A DNA stretch of 6,387 nucleotides from an uncultured Faecalibacterium sp. (GCA_945982465.1 CAMFSB010000099.1:1-6387), one strand, 5' to 3'. Counted from the first letter of the stretch, positions 1 to 5,072 are shown. A program made the numbers and translations. Notes: generated by a model from the sequence alone, not told the origin.

Positions 1-83
1 CCCACCGCCAGGCAGCCAAAGGCCAGGTAGATCAGCAGATACGGGCTGAAGCTGCGTAGAAAGAAATGCAGGGTTTTCGCCAT
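1..83 (-). CDS. Probable ABC-transporter membrane permease, N-terminal fragment (cut by window edge)
   Basis: Only the first 27 codons are visible. They begin MAKTLHFFLRSFSPYLLIYL and run on as a hydrophobic stretch (LLIYLAFGCLAV), which fits a short cytosolic N-terminus entering a first transmembrane helix. The ATG lies 5 nt after the stop codon of the ATPase gene, and its ribosome binding site (AGGAGG, about 10 nt upstream) sits inside the last codons of that gene, so the two are probably translated together. In YtrA/YtrB-type operons the gene after the ATPase normally encodes the membrane subunit, hence the call. The family cannot be confirmed from so short a piece; another small membrane protein is possible. 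Confidence 0.6.
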   Translation of the reverse strand, partial: MAKTLHFFLRSFSPYLLIYLAFGCLAV

Positions 84-88
84 CGCCG

Positions 89-1000
89 TCACGCCTCCTC
101 GTCGCCGTGGCCGCACAGGGCCACAAACACGTTCTGCAGGTTCATCGGCTCCACCTCCAGGCCCGCGTCCTCCAGGGCGGCAAACTGCTCTGCGCTGCCG
201 CGCACGGCCAGCATCTTATGCCGCCCCAGCGCCTGGGCCGAAAGCGCCTGTGCGCCGGTGGCTTCCAGCGCGCGGGTCACCGCCGTTTCCTCGCCCGATA
301 CCAGCCGGAACTGGCTGACCAGTTCCTCGGTGGGGCAGTCCTCAATGATATGGCCTTCGTCCGGGATCACCACCCGTTCAAACACGCCGGCGGCCTCCTC
401 GATGATATGGGTGGAGATGATAAAGGTGCGGCCGGGCTGGGCGTAATCGTCCAGCAGCAGGCGGTAAAACTGTTCGCGGGCCACCACGTCCATGCCGGCC
501 ACCGGCTCGTCCAGAATGGTCACCGGCGCGCGGGACGCCAGCGCCAGCACAATGGCCACCATGCTGGCCTGCCCCTTGGACAGCTTTGCGATCTGCTTTT
601 TGGTGTCGATGCCGAATTTTTTGACCAGCGCGTCGGCGTATTCCGCGTCCCAGTGGGGGTAAAAAATGGCGCCCGCCCGCAGGTAATCCTTTACCTTCAG
701 GGCATTGCGGCCGTTGTTCACGCCGCCGGTCAGCTCGCGGGAAAAGCAGATTTCCGCCAAAGCGTCCACATTTTCCCACACGGGCGCGCCGCCGTAGGTC
801 ACGCTGCCTGCGTCCATCGTGTTCTGCCCGGTCAGGATGCCCAGCAGCGTGGTTTTGCCCGCGCCGTTGCGCCCGATCAGGCCGTAGATGCACCCCGGGC
901 GGATCTCCAGGTCCAGCCCGTGCAGCACCCGCTGCTTGCCGTAGCTTTTTTCCACGCCTTTGGCGCAGAGCAGCTTGCCGTTTTGCACTTGTTCCGTCAT
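89..1000 (-). CDS. ABC transporter ATP-binding protein, YtrB-like
   Basis: This 303-aa protein is the ATPase of an ABC transporter and would power a membrane subunit encoded just downstream. Visible motifs in order: Walker A GRNGAGKTT (residues 43-51), an FYPHWD segment (113-118) typical of YtrB-like ATPases paired with small GntR regulators, signature LSKGQ (140-144), Walker B VTILDEP with catalytic Glu165 (160-166), D-loop AGMD (168-171) and switch His198 in FIISTH. All elements needed for hydrolysis are present, although I see no clear Q-loop glutamine near residues 83-90. Residues from about 215 form a C-terminal extension of the kind common in this family. The ATG overlaps the regulator's stop codon (ATGA) and has GGAGG 7 nt upstream. 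The substrate cannot be read from sequence; relatives are linked to cell-envelope stress and peptide antibiotics. Confidence 0.9.
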   Translation of the reverse strand: MTEQVQNGKLLCAKGVEKSYGKQRVLHGLDLEIRPGCIYGLIGRNGAGKTTLLGILTGQNTMDAGSVTYGGAPVWENVDALAEICFSRELTGGVNNGRNALKVKDYLRAGAIFYPHWDAEYADALVKKFGIDTKKQIAKLSKGQASMVAIVLALASRAPVTILDEPVAGMDVVAREQFYRLLLDDYAQPGRTFIISTHIIEEAAGVFERVVIPDEGHIIEDCPTEELVSQFRLVSGEETAVTRALEATGAQALSAQALGRHKMLAVRGSAEQFAALEDAGLEVEPMNLQNVFVALCGHGDEEA

Positions 1001-1368
1001 TTCAATTCCTCCCCGTCCGCCGCGGCGGACACCATTGCCAGCAGCTGCGCTTTGCTCAGCCCCAGCCGTTTTGCTTCCTTTGCCAGCCGGGCCACCTGGT
1101 CGCCGGCAAACTGCCGCTGCCGCTTTTGGTGCAGCACCGCCGCCGCGCCCTCGGCCACAAACATCCCGATGCCCCGCTTTTTGTACAGCAACCCCTCGTC
1201 CACCAGGCGGTTGACGCCCTTGGCGGCCGTGGCCGGGTTGATGTTGAAGGTGCGGGCCAGCTCGGTGGTGCTGGGTACCTGCTCGTTTTCCGCGTAGGCG
1301 CCCTGCAAAATGCCGTCCTCGATCCGCTTCGCGATCTGCTGATAGATCAGGCTTTGGTCGTTCAACAT
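997..1368 (-). CDS. GntR-family transcriptional regulator, YtrA subfamily
   Basis: This 123-aa regulator probably represses its own operon. An N-terminal winged helix-turn-helix spans about residues 8-72: IYQQIAKRIEDGIL opens the domain, VPSTTELA and NPATAAKGVNRLVDEG hold the HTH with its recognition helix, and the wing KKRGIGMFVAEGA follows. The remaining 50 residues, rich in Lys, Arg and Ala, are too short for the usual GntR effector domain, which defines the YtrA subfamily of about 120-130 aa. I chose ATG 1368 because family members start a few residues before the PIYQQI-like motif. The reading frame stays open to 1575, but that extension is low-complexity, GC-driven and runs across the promoter. 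TTG at 1377 is a reasonable alternative, being better spaced from the upstream AAAGGGG. The stop overlaps the ATPase start by 4 nt. Confidence 0.9.
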   Translation of the reverse strand: MLNDQSLIYQQIAKRIEDGILQGAYAENEQVPSTTELARTFNINPATAAKGVNRLVDEGLLYKKRGIGMFVAEGAAAVLHQKRQRQFAGDQVARLAKEAKRLGLSKAQLLAMVSAAADGEELK

Positions 1369-1540
1369 ACCGTTCAAAAAGTACGTGTCCCCTTTCGTGT
1401 CAGAATTCGCGGCCGCTGTGCCGCCGCCGCGGCCTGCCCCCGCCCTGTACCCTGCGGGGCCTGCGCACGGCCCGCGGCAAACGCCCCGCGCCGGTAAGAG
1501 CCTTGCGGCGGCGTCCCGCCGTGTTGGTTCATTACTTGTG
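1369..1540 (-). other. GC-rich untranslated leader of the GntR-ABC operon
   Basis: If transcription starts near 1540 as the promoter predicts, about 170 nt precede the regulator's start codon. The stretch is very GC-rich and can fold. One example is GGCCGC (1411-1416) with GCGGCC (1429-1434); others lie around 1445-1495. I recognise no riboswitch or T-box signature and no convincing leader peptide. The regulator's own ribosome binding site is weak: AAAGGGG lies about 20 nt from ATG 1368, or 11 nt from TTG 1377. Confidence 0.4.
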
Positions 1541-1550
1541 TAATTAACCA
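1525..1550. promoter_or_regulatory. Operator palindrome, probable binding site of the YtrA-like repressor
   Basis: Arms TGGTTCATTAC (1525-1535) and GTAATTAACCA (1540-1550) are inverted copies matching at 10 of 11 positions, with a 4-nt spacer TTGT. The palindrome covers the -10 box and the expected start site of the operon, where a bound GntR dimer would block RNA polymerase. An AT-rich near-perfect inverted repeat in otherwise GC-rich sequence is unlikely by chance. That the adjacent GntR protein binds here is inferred from position and family habit. Confidence 0.75.
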
Positions 1551-1575
1551 TATCACTAAGCAGGTGTTCTGTCAA
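1547..1575 (-). promoter_or_regulatory. SigA-type promoter of the GntR-ABC operon
   Basis: On the minus strand a consensus -35 TTGACA (1575-1570) is followed after exactly 17 bp by TATGGT (1552-1547; 4 of 6 matches to TATAAT). An A/T tract (1587-1596) lies about 12-21 bp further upstream, where an UP element would contact the alpha subunit. Transcription should begin near 1540, within the operator palindrome. Confidence 0.75.
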
Positions 1576-1735
1576 GCCCCGGCCCCAAAAAATTTTCGGG
1601 GGCTTTGGAGGGCAGGCCCCGCCAGGGCGCAGCGCAGGCGGCAGGCGCCCCGATCAAGTGGCTGCCGCGTTCCGGCTTTAGGCACAGGCCCCGCCCGGGT
1701 GTGAAGCCGGCCGGATGACCCGCGCCCCTGCGCGC
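1576..1735. other. Non-coding spacer between lectin terminator and GntR-ABC promoter
   Basis: I see no credible gene here. It holds the A/T tract flanked by GCCCC (1582-1586) and GGGGC (1599-1603), upstream of the GntR-ABC promoter, and two copies of CAGGCCCCGCC (1613-1623, 1685-1695) that match the arm of the lectin terminator. Open frames crossing it are GC-rich shadows without start signals. Confidence 0.5.
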
Positions 1736-1767
1736 AAAAACAGGCCCCGCCGGGGCGGCGGGGCCTG
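1736..1767 (-). terminator. Rho-independent terminator of the lectin gene
   Basis: On the minus strand an 11-bp perfect stem, CAGGCCCCGCC (1767-1757) with GGCGGGGCCTG (1751-1741), closes a 5-nt loop and is followed at once by TTTTT (1740-1736). It begins 15 nt past the lectin stop codon. Confidence 0.92.
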
Positions 1768-1782
1768 CTGCAAGCCGATGGC

Positions 1783-2373
1783 TCACTTCTTTTTGGTTTT
1801 GGTGCCGTGGCTGTTGATCTTTTCCACCAGGTCGTTCTGGTGCTTGCGCTGGGCGGGCGTTTTGCCCTTGGGCGCGGCCTTGCGGGCCTGCTCTTCCGGG
1901 GCGGCCGGGGCGTCCTTTGCCTCCACCAGGCGGATGTTCCATTCCTGATTGCCGCCCTGCACGTCCAGCCAGATCTGCGCCCGGGCGCCGTTTTTGGTGT
2001 TCATAGCCACCAAGTCGCTGCACTTGCCGGCCCGCACGCTGCGGATGCGCACCCGCCCGCTGCGGCACAGCTCCAGTTGCCAGCGCTGGCTGGCCCCCGA
2101 TGTACGCGCCCACTGGTGCAGCCAGGTGCCCTCGACCACGCCGCCATAGGCCAGGTCGATCATCTTGCCGGTAAAACGGTTCTGGATGCGGTACTCGTCG
2201 TCCCCCGATTCCACAAAGCGCCACTGCTGCCAGGGCTGGCCGGCGTAGTCCCACAGCTGGATGGCCGCGCCGTTTTCGGTGTTGTAATCGGCCACCTCCA
2301 GCACCTTGCCGTTCGGCGCCGCGATGATGTAAAATTCATCCTCCCGCAAAACGATCTGTGAAGTTTTTTTCAT
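1783..2373 (-). CDS. Ricin-type beta-trefoil lectin domain protein with basic C-terminal tail
   Basis: The 196-aa protein carries a single ricin B-type (CBM13-like) carbohydrate-binding trefoil in residues 10-150. Three subdomains are plain: QLW41...QQW51, HQW88...QRW98 and QIW135...QEW145, giving the three QxW hydrophobic-core repeats. The Asp that usually contacts sugar in each subdomain is present in the second and third (D73, D120) and replaced by Glu26 in the first. Residues 151-196 form a polar, Lys/Ala/Pro-rich, probably disordered tail ending KTKKK. There is no signal peptide, transmembrane helix or anchor, so the protein appears cytosolic, unusual for a lectin domain. The start is secure: AAGGAG lies 8 nt before the ATG. 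The gene stands alone, with its own terminator, divergent from the nitroreductase gene. The ligand is unknown. Confidence 0.85.
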   Translation of the reverse strand: MKKTSQIVLREDEFYIIAAPNGKVLEVADYNTENGAAIQLWDYAGQPWQQWRFVESGDDEYRIQNRFTGKMIDLAYGGVVEGTWLHQWARTSGASQRWQLELCRSGRVRIRSVRAGKCSDLVAMNTKNGARAQIWLDVQGGNQEWNIRLVEAKDAPAAPEEQARKAAPKGKTPAQRKHQNDLVEKINSHGTKTKKK

Positions 2374-2453
2374 GGCGAGCGCTCCTTTCGGCCGGCGCGG
2401 ATGCCGGCATGATCTTACTGCATACGCCGGAAACCGGCTGCTGTCTTGTCAAT

Positions 2454-2462
2454 AGTATACCA
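2454..2462 (-). promoter_or_regulatory. Candidate extended -10 promoter for the lectin gene
   Basis: Reading the minus strand, TGG-TATACT (2462-2454) is an extended -10 with 5 of 6 matches to TATAAT. The -35 region at 17-bp spacing is poor (GTGCGC), which extended -10 promoters tolerate. A consensus TTGACA (2452-2447) lies just downstream but has no good -10 at 17 bp. The leader would be about 75 nt. Confidence 0.5.
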
Positions 2463-2557
2463 TAGATCCCGCTCTGGCGCACGATGCAAAAGCGAGAATT
2501 TCGCCTCGATTTTTTATCTTTTTACACAGTTTTTGCTTAAAATATCGCCTCATATTA

Positions 2558-2586
2558 GTGCAAATGCAAACCTTTTGCACGGTTTG
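2558..2586. repeat. Overlapping inverted repeats upstream of nitroreductase promoter
   Basis: GTGCAAA (2558-2564) pairs with TTTGCAC (2574-2580), and the overlapping CAAACC (2567-2572) pairs with GGTTTG (2581-2586). Lying 35-60 bp upstream of the -35 region, this is more likely a regulator binding site in DNA than an RNA structure, unless a second promoter lies further upstream. The regulator is unknown. Confidence 0.4.
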
Positions 2587-2620
2587 GCGGGGTTTGCGTG
2601 CCGGTGTATACCAGATCCTA

Positions 2621-2649
2621 TTCAGCTTTTGCGCAAAATATGGTATACT
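2621..2649 (+). promoter_or_regulatory. Candidate extended -10 promoter for nitroreductase operon
   Basis: TGG-TATACT (2641-2649) is an extended -10; TTCAGC (2621-2626) is a weak -35 (3 of 6) at exactly 17 bp. Transcription would start near 2656, giving a leader of about 68 nt. Confidence 0.6.
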
Positions 2650-2723
2650 GGGCCAAAAACAGGGCGTACCCGGCTGTGCCGCGGCCGGCCCTTTCCGCTG
2701 ATCGGATCAAGGAGGTTTTTGCC

Positions 2724-3248
2724 ATGACCAACGAAACACTGCATACCCTGCTCACCCGGCGCAGCTGCCGCAGCTACCAGGATGCGCCCGTACCGCCCGA
2801 ACTGCTGGACGCCGTGCTGGAGGCCGGCACCTACGCGCCCAGCGCCAAAAACTGCCAGAGCGCAAAGATCGTGGTGGTGCAGGATAAGGCCACCCGCGAC
2901 GAGCTTTCCCGCATGAACGCCGCCGTGATGGGCCGCGAGGGCACCGACCCGTTTTACGGCGCGCCGGTGGTGCTGGTGGTACTGGCCGACGCGAACAACC
3001 CCAACGGCGTGTACGACGGCAGCCTGGTCATGGGCAACCTGATGAACGCCGCGGCGGCCGTGGGGCTGGGCAGCTGCTGGATCAACCGCGCCCGGGAGGA
3101 GTTTGAGAGCGACGAGGGCAAGGCCCTGCTCAAAGCCTGGGGCATCGGGGGCGAATGGGTCGGCATCGGCCACTGCATTCTGGGCCTGCCCGCCGCCCCC
3201 AACGCCGCGCCCAAGCCCCGCAAGGCGGACTACATCGTGCGGGTGTAA
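2724..3248 (+). CDS. Nitroreductase-family FMN-dependent oxidoreductase
   Basis: The 174-aa protein is a compact nitroreductase, a cytosolic flavoenzyme that uses NAD(P)H to reduce nitro, quinone or similar substrates. FMN-binding landmarks are visible: TRRSCRSYQD (11-20) at the N-terminus, APSAKNCQ (38-45) and GLGSCWI (114-120), with the hydrophobic strand PVVLVVLAD (81-89) between them. The length matches the short branch of the family. I chose ATG 2724 because AAGGAGG (2709-2715) lies 8 nt upstream and the FMN motif begins at residue 11; the same frame is open upstream to 2598 but crosses the promoter. It is the first gene of a pair with the pentapeptide-repeat gene 6 nt downstream. The physiological substrate is not predictable from sequence. 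Confidence 0.92.
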   Translation: MTNETLHTLLTRRSCRSYQDAPVPPELLDAVLEAGTYAPSAKNCQSAKIVVVQDKATRDELSRMNAAVMGREGTDPFYGAPVVLVVLADANNPNGVYDGSLVMGNLMNAAAAVGLGSCWINRAREEFESDEGKALLKAWGIGGEWVGIGHCILGLPAAPNAAPKPRKADYIVRV

Positions 3249-3254
3249 CGCCCC

Positions 3255-3947
3255 ATGGGCCGCTCAAACGACCGCGCGGCGGGCTTTGAACAGCCCCTGC
3301 CGCCCGCGCTGCCCGCCGCCCCGATGCTGCTGGAGGGCAGCGAGGCGGCCATGCGCCTGTACACCCTGGCGGCCGATGAGGAACGCGCCGCCCGCCTGCA
3401 CCTGAAAAACGCCGACCTGACCGGCGAAGCGCTGGCCGGGCTGAGTTTTGCGCACTGTGTTCTGGAGGGGTGCCGCTTCCAGAACTGCGATTTGACCCGG
3501 GCCAGCTTTACCGACTGCGTGCTGAAAGGCTGCGATCTTTCCGGCGCCAAATTGTGGGAAAGCTATTTTTCCCGCTGCCGGGTGCAAAACTGCCGGGCGC
3601 TGGGGGCAAACTTTGCCGAGGGGCGGCTGTTCGATCTGGCCATTGCCGGCACGCAGCTGCGCTACGCCTGCTTTGACCAGAGCAAGTGGGAGCGCGTGCG
3701 GGTGGAAAACAGCTGCCTGGCCGAGGTGATGCTGACCAACAGCCGGCTCAAAACGCTGTGCTTTGCCGAAGCAGACCTGTCGGGCGCCATGCTGGCCGGC
3801 ACACCGCTGAAAGGCGTGGATCTGCGCGGGTGCACGCTGACCAATGTTTCGTGCAGCGAAACCTGCCGCGAATTACAGGGCGCGGTGGTCGATGTGCTGC
3901 AGGCCGCCCAGCTGGCCCGCCTGCTGGGCGTGGTCATCCGGGAATGA
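3255..3947 (+). CDS. Pentapeptide-repeat protein, Qnr/MfpA-like fold
   Basis: In this 230-aa protein every fifth residue from 50 to 195 is a core hydrophobic (almost all Leu or Phe; Val at 110 and 150, Ile130, Trp145, one Ala at 115). That is 30 pentapeptides in one unbroken register, about 7.5 turns of a right-handed quadrilateral beta-helix. Small residues (Ala, Cys, Ser) recur two positions before them, for example NADLT, SGAKL and EADLS. Cys is unusually frequent in the first half. The C-terminus (DLRGC, then VVDVLQAAQLARLLGVVI) resembles the capping helix of Qnr-type proteins, some of which protect DNA gyrase; that role is not shown here. The start has no good ribosome binding site and follows the nitroreductase stop by 6 nt, suggesting coupled translation; ATG 3351 (residue 33) is an alternative start. 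Confidence 0.88.
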   Translation: MGRSNDRAAGFEQPLPPALPAAPMLLEGSEAAMRLYTLAADEERAARLHLKNADLTGEALAGLSFAHCVLEGCRFQNCDLTRASFTDCVLKGCDLSGAKLWESYFSRCRVQNCRALGANFAEGRLFDLAIAGTQLRYACFDQSKWERVRVENSCLAEVMLTNSRLKTLCFAEADLSGAMLAGTPLKGVDLRGCTLTNVSCSETCRELQGAVVDVLQAAQLARLLGVVIRE

Positions 3948-4085
3948 CCGGCTGCGCCCCGCCGGCAAAGCCCGGCCTTTCCCCGCGCAGCCGGGCAGAC
4001 CAGCCTGCCCGAACCGCCGCCCGTTGCCCGCAGCGCCGGGCAAAGCAGAATGCGGCGGCTTCCATCCCGCCCGCAGCGCCGGGCG
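3948..4085. repeat. Cluster of GC-rich hairpins in the spacer after the pentapeptide gene
   Basis: Directly after the TGA, CCGGCTGCGC (3948-3957) pairs perfectly with GCGCAGCCGG (3985-3994), enclosing GCCGG/CCGGC (3961-3965, 3972-3976). Then come GGGCAG/CTGCCC (3993-3998, 4005-4010) and CCGCCGC/GCGGCGG (4014-4020, 4052-4058), the latter enclosing TTGCCCG/CGGGCAA (4024-4030, 4037-4043). A last hairpin, CGCCCG/CGGGCG, lies at 4068-4085. The 16-mer GCCCGCAGCGCCGGGC occurs twice exactly (4026-4041, 4069-4084). None has a following T-tract, so these are not classical terminators. They may stabilise mRNA ends, act with Rho, or be REP-like repeats. Confidence 0.65.
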
Positions 4086-4116
4086 GCCATCCATCAATAA
4101 AAAAGGAACAACACCT

Positions 4117-4608
4117 ATGAAACCGGACTACAAACTTGTTGCCAAAACACGCTACATCCACCTGGTCAGCGAGCTGGCCGACGAGATCTGGCACGAGGTC
4201 TACCAGAAGCTCTACCCCAAAAAGCAGCTGGACGCTGTGCTGGACGCCCTGCAAAGCCCGGAGGCCATCGAAGCAGAGATCGACGCCGGGATGAACTATT
4301 TTGTGGTACTGCTGGCCGGCAAGCCAGTGGGCTATTTTGCTTGGGAGATGCAGAACACCAGCCTGCATCTGGCGCATCTGTACCTCAAGCCTGAGGTGCG
4401 CGGCCGCGGCATGGGGCGGGACATTGTGCTGTACTGCGAACGGCTGGCCCGCGCCGACAGCAAGGGCCGGCTGTGGTGCGCCGTGCACGAAAAAAGCCTG
4501 CCCGTGCTGGGCTTTTTGAAAGAACAGCGCTACCGCGTGCTGCAAAGCGCGCCGCAGACTGTGGCCGGGTACACCCTGCCGCTGGTGGAACTGGAAAAGC
4601 ATCTGTAA
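4117..4608 (+). CDS. GNAT-family N-acetyltransferase
   Basis: This 163-aa cytosolic protein has the GNAT fold and would transfer an acetyl group from acetyl-CoA to an amine. The acetyl-CoA-binding motif A is clear: LHLAHLYLKPEVRGRGMGRD, with the pyrophosphate-binding R-G-R-G-M-G at residues 95-100. The preceding strand pair NYFVVLLAGKPVGYFAWEM (60-78) is the usual central sheet, and a later strand (GRLWCAVHEKS) leads to GFLKEQRYRVL, matching the family's GF..-GF region. The length is normal. ATG 4117 has AAGGA 9 nt upstream; the open frame further 5' runs through the hairpin cluster and is rejected. No promoter is obvious in the hairpin-filled spacer, so it may be co-transcribed with the nitroreductase and pentapeptide genes. 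The substrate is unknown. Confidence 0.9.
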   Translation: MKPDYKLVAKTRYIHLVSELADEIWHEVYQKLYPKKQLDAVLDALQSPEAIEAEIDAGMNYFVVLLAGKPVGYFAWEMQNTSLHLAHLYLKPEVRGRGMGRDIVLYCERLARADSKGRLWCAVHEKSLPVLGFLKEQRYRVLQSAPQTVAGYTLPLVELEKHL

Positions 4609-4626
4609 CGCGCCGGTAAAATCTGT

Positions 4627-4655
4627 TTGCTTTTTGGGGCGGCATGTACTATTAT
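4627..4655 (+). promoter_or_regulatory. Candidate promoter of the yerC-like gene
   Basis: TTGCTT (4627-4632; 3 of 6) and TATTAT (4650-4655; 5 of 6) are separated by exactly 17 bp in the first non-coding DNA after the acetyltransferase gene. The leader would be about 67 nt. Confidence 0.55.
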
Positions 4656-4728
4656 GGAAAGCAGAGACCGGGCCGGTCGGACAGGCTGTGCCCGGCACAC
4701 CGCTTTACGGGCAGGAGGATTACCGAGT

Positions 4729-5019
4729 ATGGCAAAGGATCATCCCACCGGCAAATCAAACTTGTACCAGGCGATCCTGCAGCTTCAGACGCCTGAGGAA
4801 TGCTACCGCTTTTTTCAGGACGTGTGCAGCTATGCGGAGCTGAGCGCCATGGAACAGCGCTACGACATTGCCGAAATGCTCAACCGGCGCTGCATCTATA
4901 CCGAGATCATGGAAAAAACCGGCGCGTCCAGCGCCATCATCAGCCGTGTCAGCCGCGTGCTGGGCGACCCCGAAAGCGAGCTGAAGCGCCGGCTGGACCA
5001 GCGCGAGCCCCAGCCCTGA
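4729..5019 (+). CDS. yerC: YerC/YecD-family, TrpR-related DNA-binding protein
   Basis: The 96-aa protein belongs to the small all-helical TrpR-like regulators. After an N-terminal helix (LYQAILQLQTPEECYRFFQD) come SYAELSAMEQRYDIAEML and then the helix-turn-helix, YTEIMEKTGASSAIISRVSR (57-76 region), which closely follows the Tx(A/S)SxxTISRVxR pattern of this family. It would bind DNA as a dimer with an amino-acid co-repressor. TrpR itself senses tryptophan; comparative studies have linked YerC-type members of Firmicutes to control of histidine biosynthesis, so histidine is the better guess. No amino-acid biosynthesis genes lie in this window. ATG 4729 is set by AGGAGGA (4713-4719) 9 nt upstream; a longer open frame starting near 4627 overlaps the promoter and is unlikely. 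Confidence 0.9.
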   Translation: MAKDHPTGKSNLYQAILQLQTPEECYRFFQDVCSYAELSAMEQRYDIAEMLNRRCIYTEIMEKTGASSAIISRVSRVLGDPESELKRRLDQREPQP

Positions 5020-5022
5020 CGC

Positions 5023-5041
5023 CCGCACGCCGCCCGTGCGG
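5023..5041 (+). terminator. Hairpin just after yerC stop codon, without T-tract
   Basis: CCGCACG (5023-5029) pairs perfectly with CGTGCGG (5035-5041) around a 5-nt loop, four bases after the TGA. No T-run follows, so it would be a weak or factor-dependent terminator, or a 3'-end stabiliser. It resembles the placement of the hairpin after the pentapeptide gene. Confidence 0.35.
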
Positions 5042-5072
5042 CGCTGCCGGGTGCGTGCTTGTTCGCCCCGCT

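Larger units (their letters stand above)
1454..1767. repeat. Dispersed CAGGCCCCGC decamer, five copies
   Basis: CAGGCCCCGC occurs on the plus strand at 1613-1622, 1685-1694 and 1741-1750; the three plus copies all continue to CAGGCCCCGCC. It also occurs inverted at 1454-1463 and 1758-1767. The 1741 and 1758 copies are the two arms of the lectin terminator. The others stand alone in non-coding DNA and may be remnants or partial duplications of terminator-like hairpins, or chance in GC-rich DNA. Confidence 0.45.
2374..2723. other. Divergent regulatory region between lectin and nitroreductase genes
   Basis: This 350-bp stretch has no credible gene. Its centre (about 2480-2580) is strikingly AT-rich for this genome. 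It holds extended -10 elements facing both ways, overlapping inverted repeats at 2558-2586, and small hairpins in the expected lectin leader (GCCGG-AAA-CCGGC at 2426-2438; palindrome ATGCCGGCAT at 2401-2410). A TTG-initiated plus frame from 2446 is not supported by a ribosome binding site or protein-like composition. Confidence 0.55.

Noticed and set aside
107..1297. A 396-codon open frame on the plus strand
   Set aside because: It lies antisense to the ABC ATPase and GntR genes, whose motifs are unambiguous; its His/Gln/Arg-rich composition is typical of a GC-driven shadow frame.
1409..1416. GCGGCCGC 8-bp palindrome as a possible regulatory site
   Set aside because: Self-complementary GC octamers are expected by chance in DNA this GC-rich, and it has no informative position.
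1369..1575. N-terminal extension of the GntR protein to an ATG at 1575
   Set aside because: The extra 69 residues are low-complexity and would place the start codon within the -35 box and upstream of the operator and expected transcription start.
1556..2254. A 232-codon minus-strand frame over the lectin gene
   Set aside because: Frame-shifted shadow of the lectin gene running through its terminator, with Gly/Arg/Pro-rich composition and no ribosome binding site.
2490..2530. GCGAGAATTTCGC followed by a T-run as a terminator
   Set aside because: The stem is only 4-5 bp with a poor loop, and no plus-strand gene lies upstream to terminate.
2446..2727. Possible 93-aa plus-strand protein in the divergent spacer
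   Set aside because: TTG start without a ribosome binding site, running through two promoter elements and ending just inside the nitroreductase gene; no recognisable protein features.
2724..3947. The lectin, nitroreductase and pentapeptide cluster as a defence or toxin system
   Set aside because: No nuclease, toxin, kinase, reverse transcriptase or mobile-element signature is present; the families are ordinary and the link is only adjacency.
3934..4698. A 254-codon minus-strand frame
   Set aside because: Antisense to the GNAT gene and across the hairpin cluster; no start signals and shadow-like composition.
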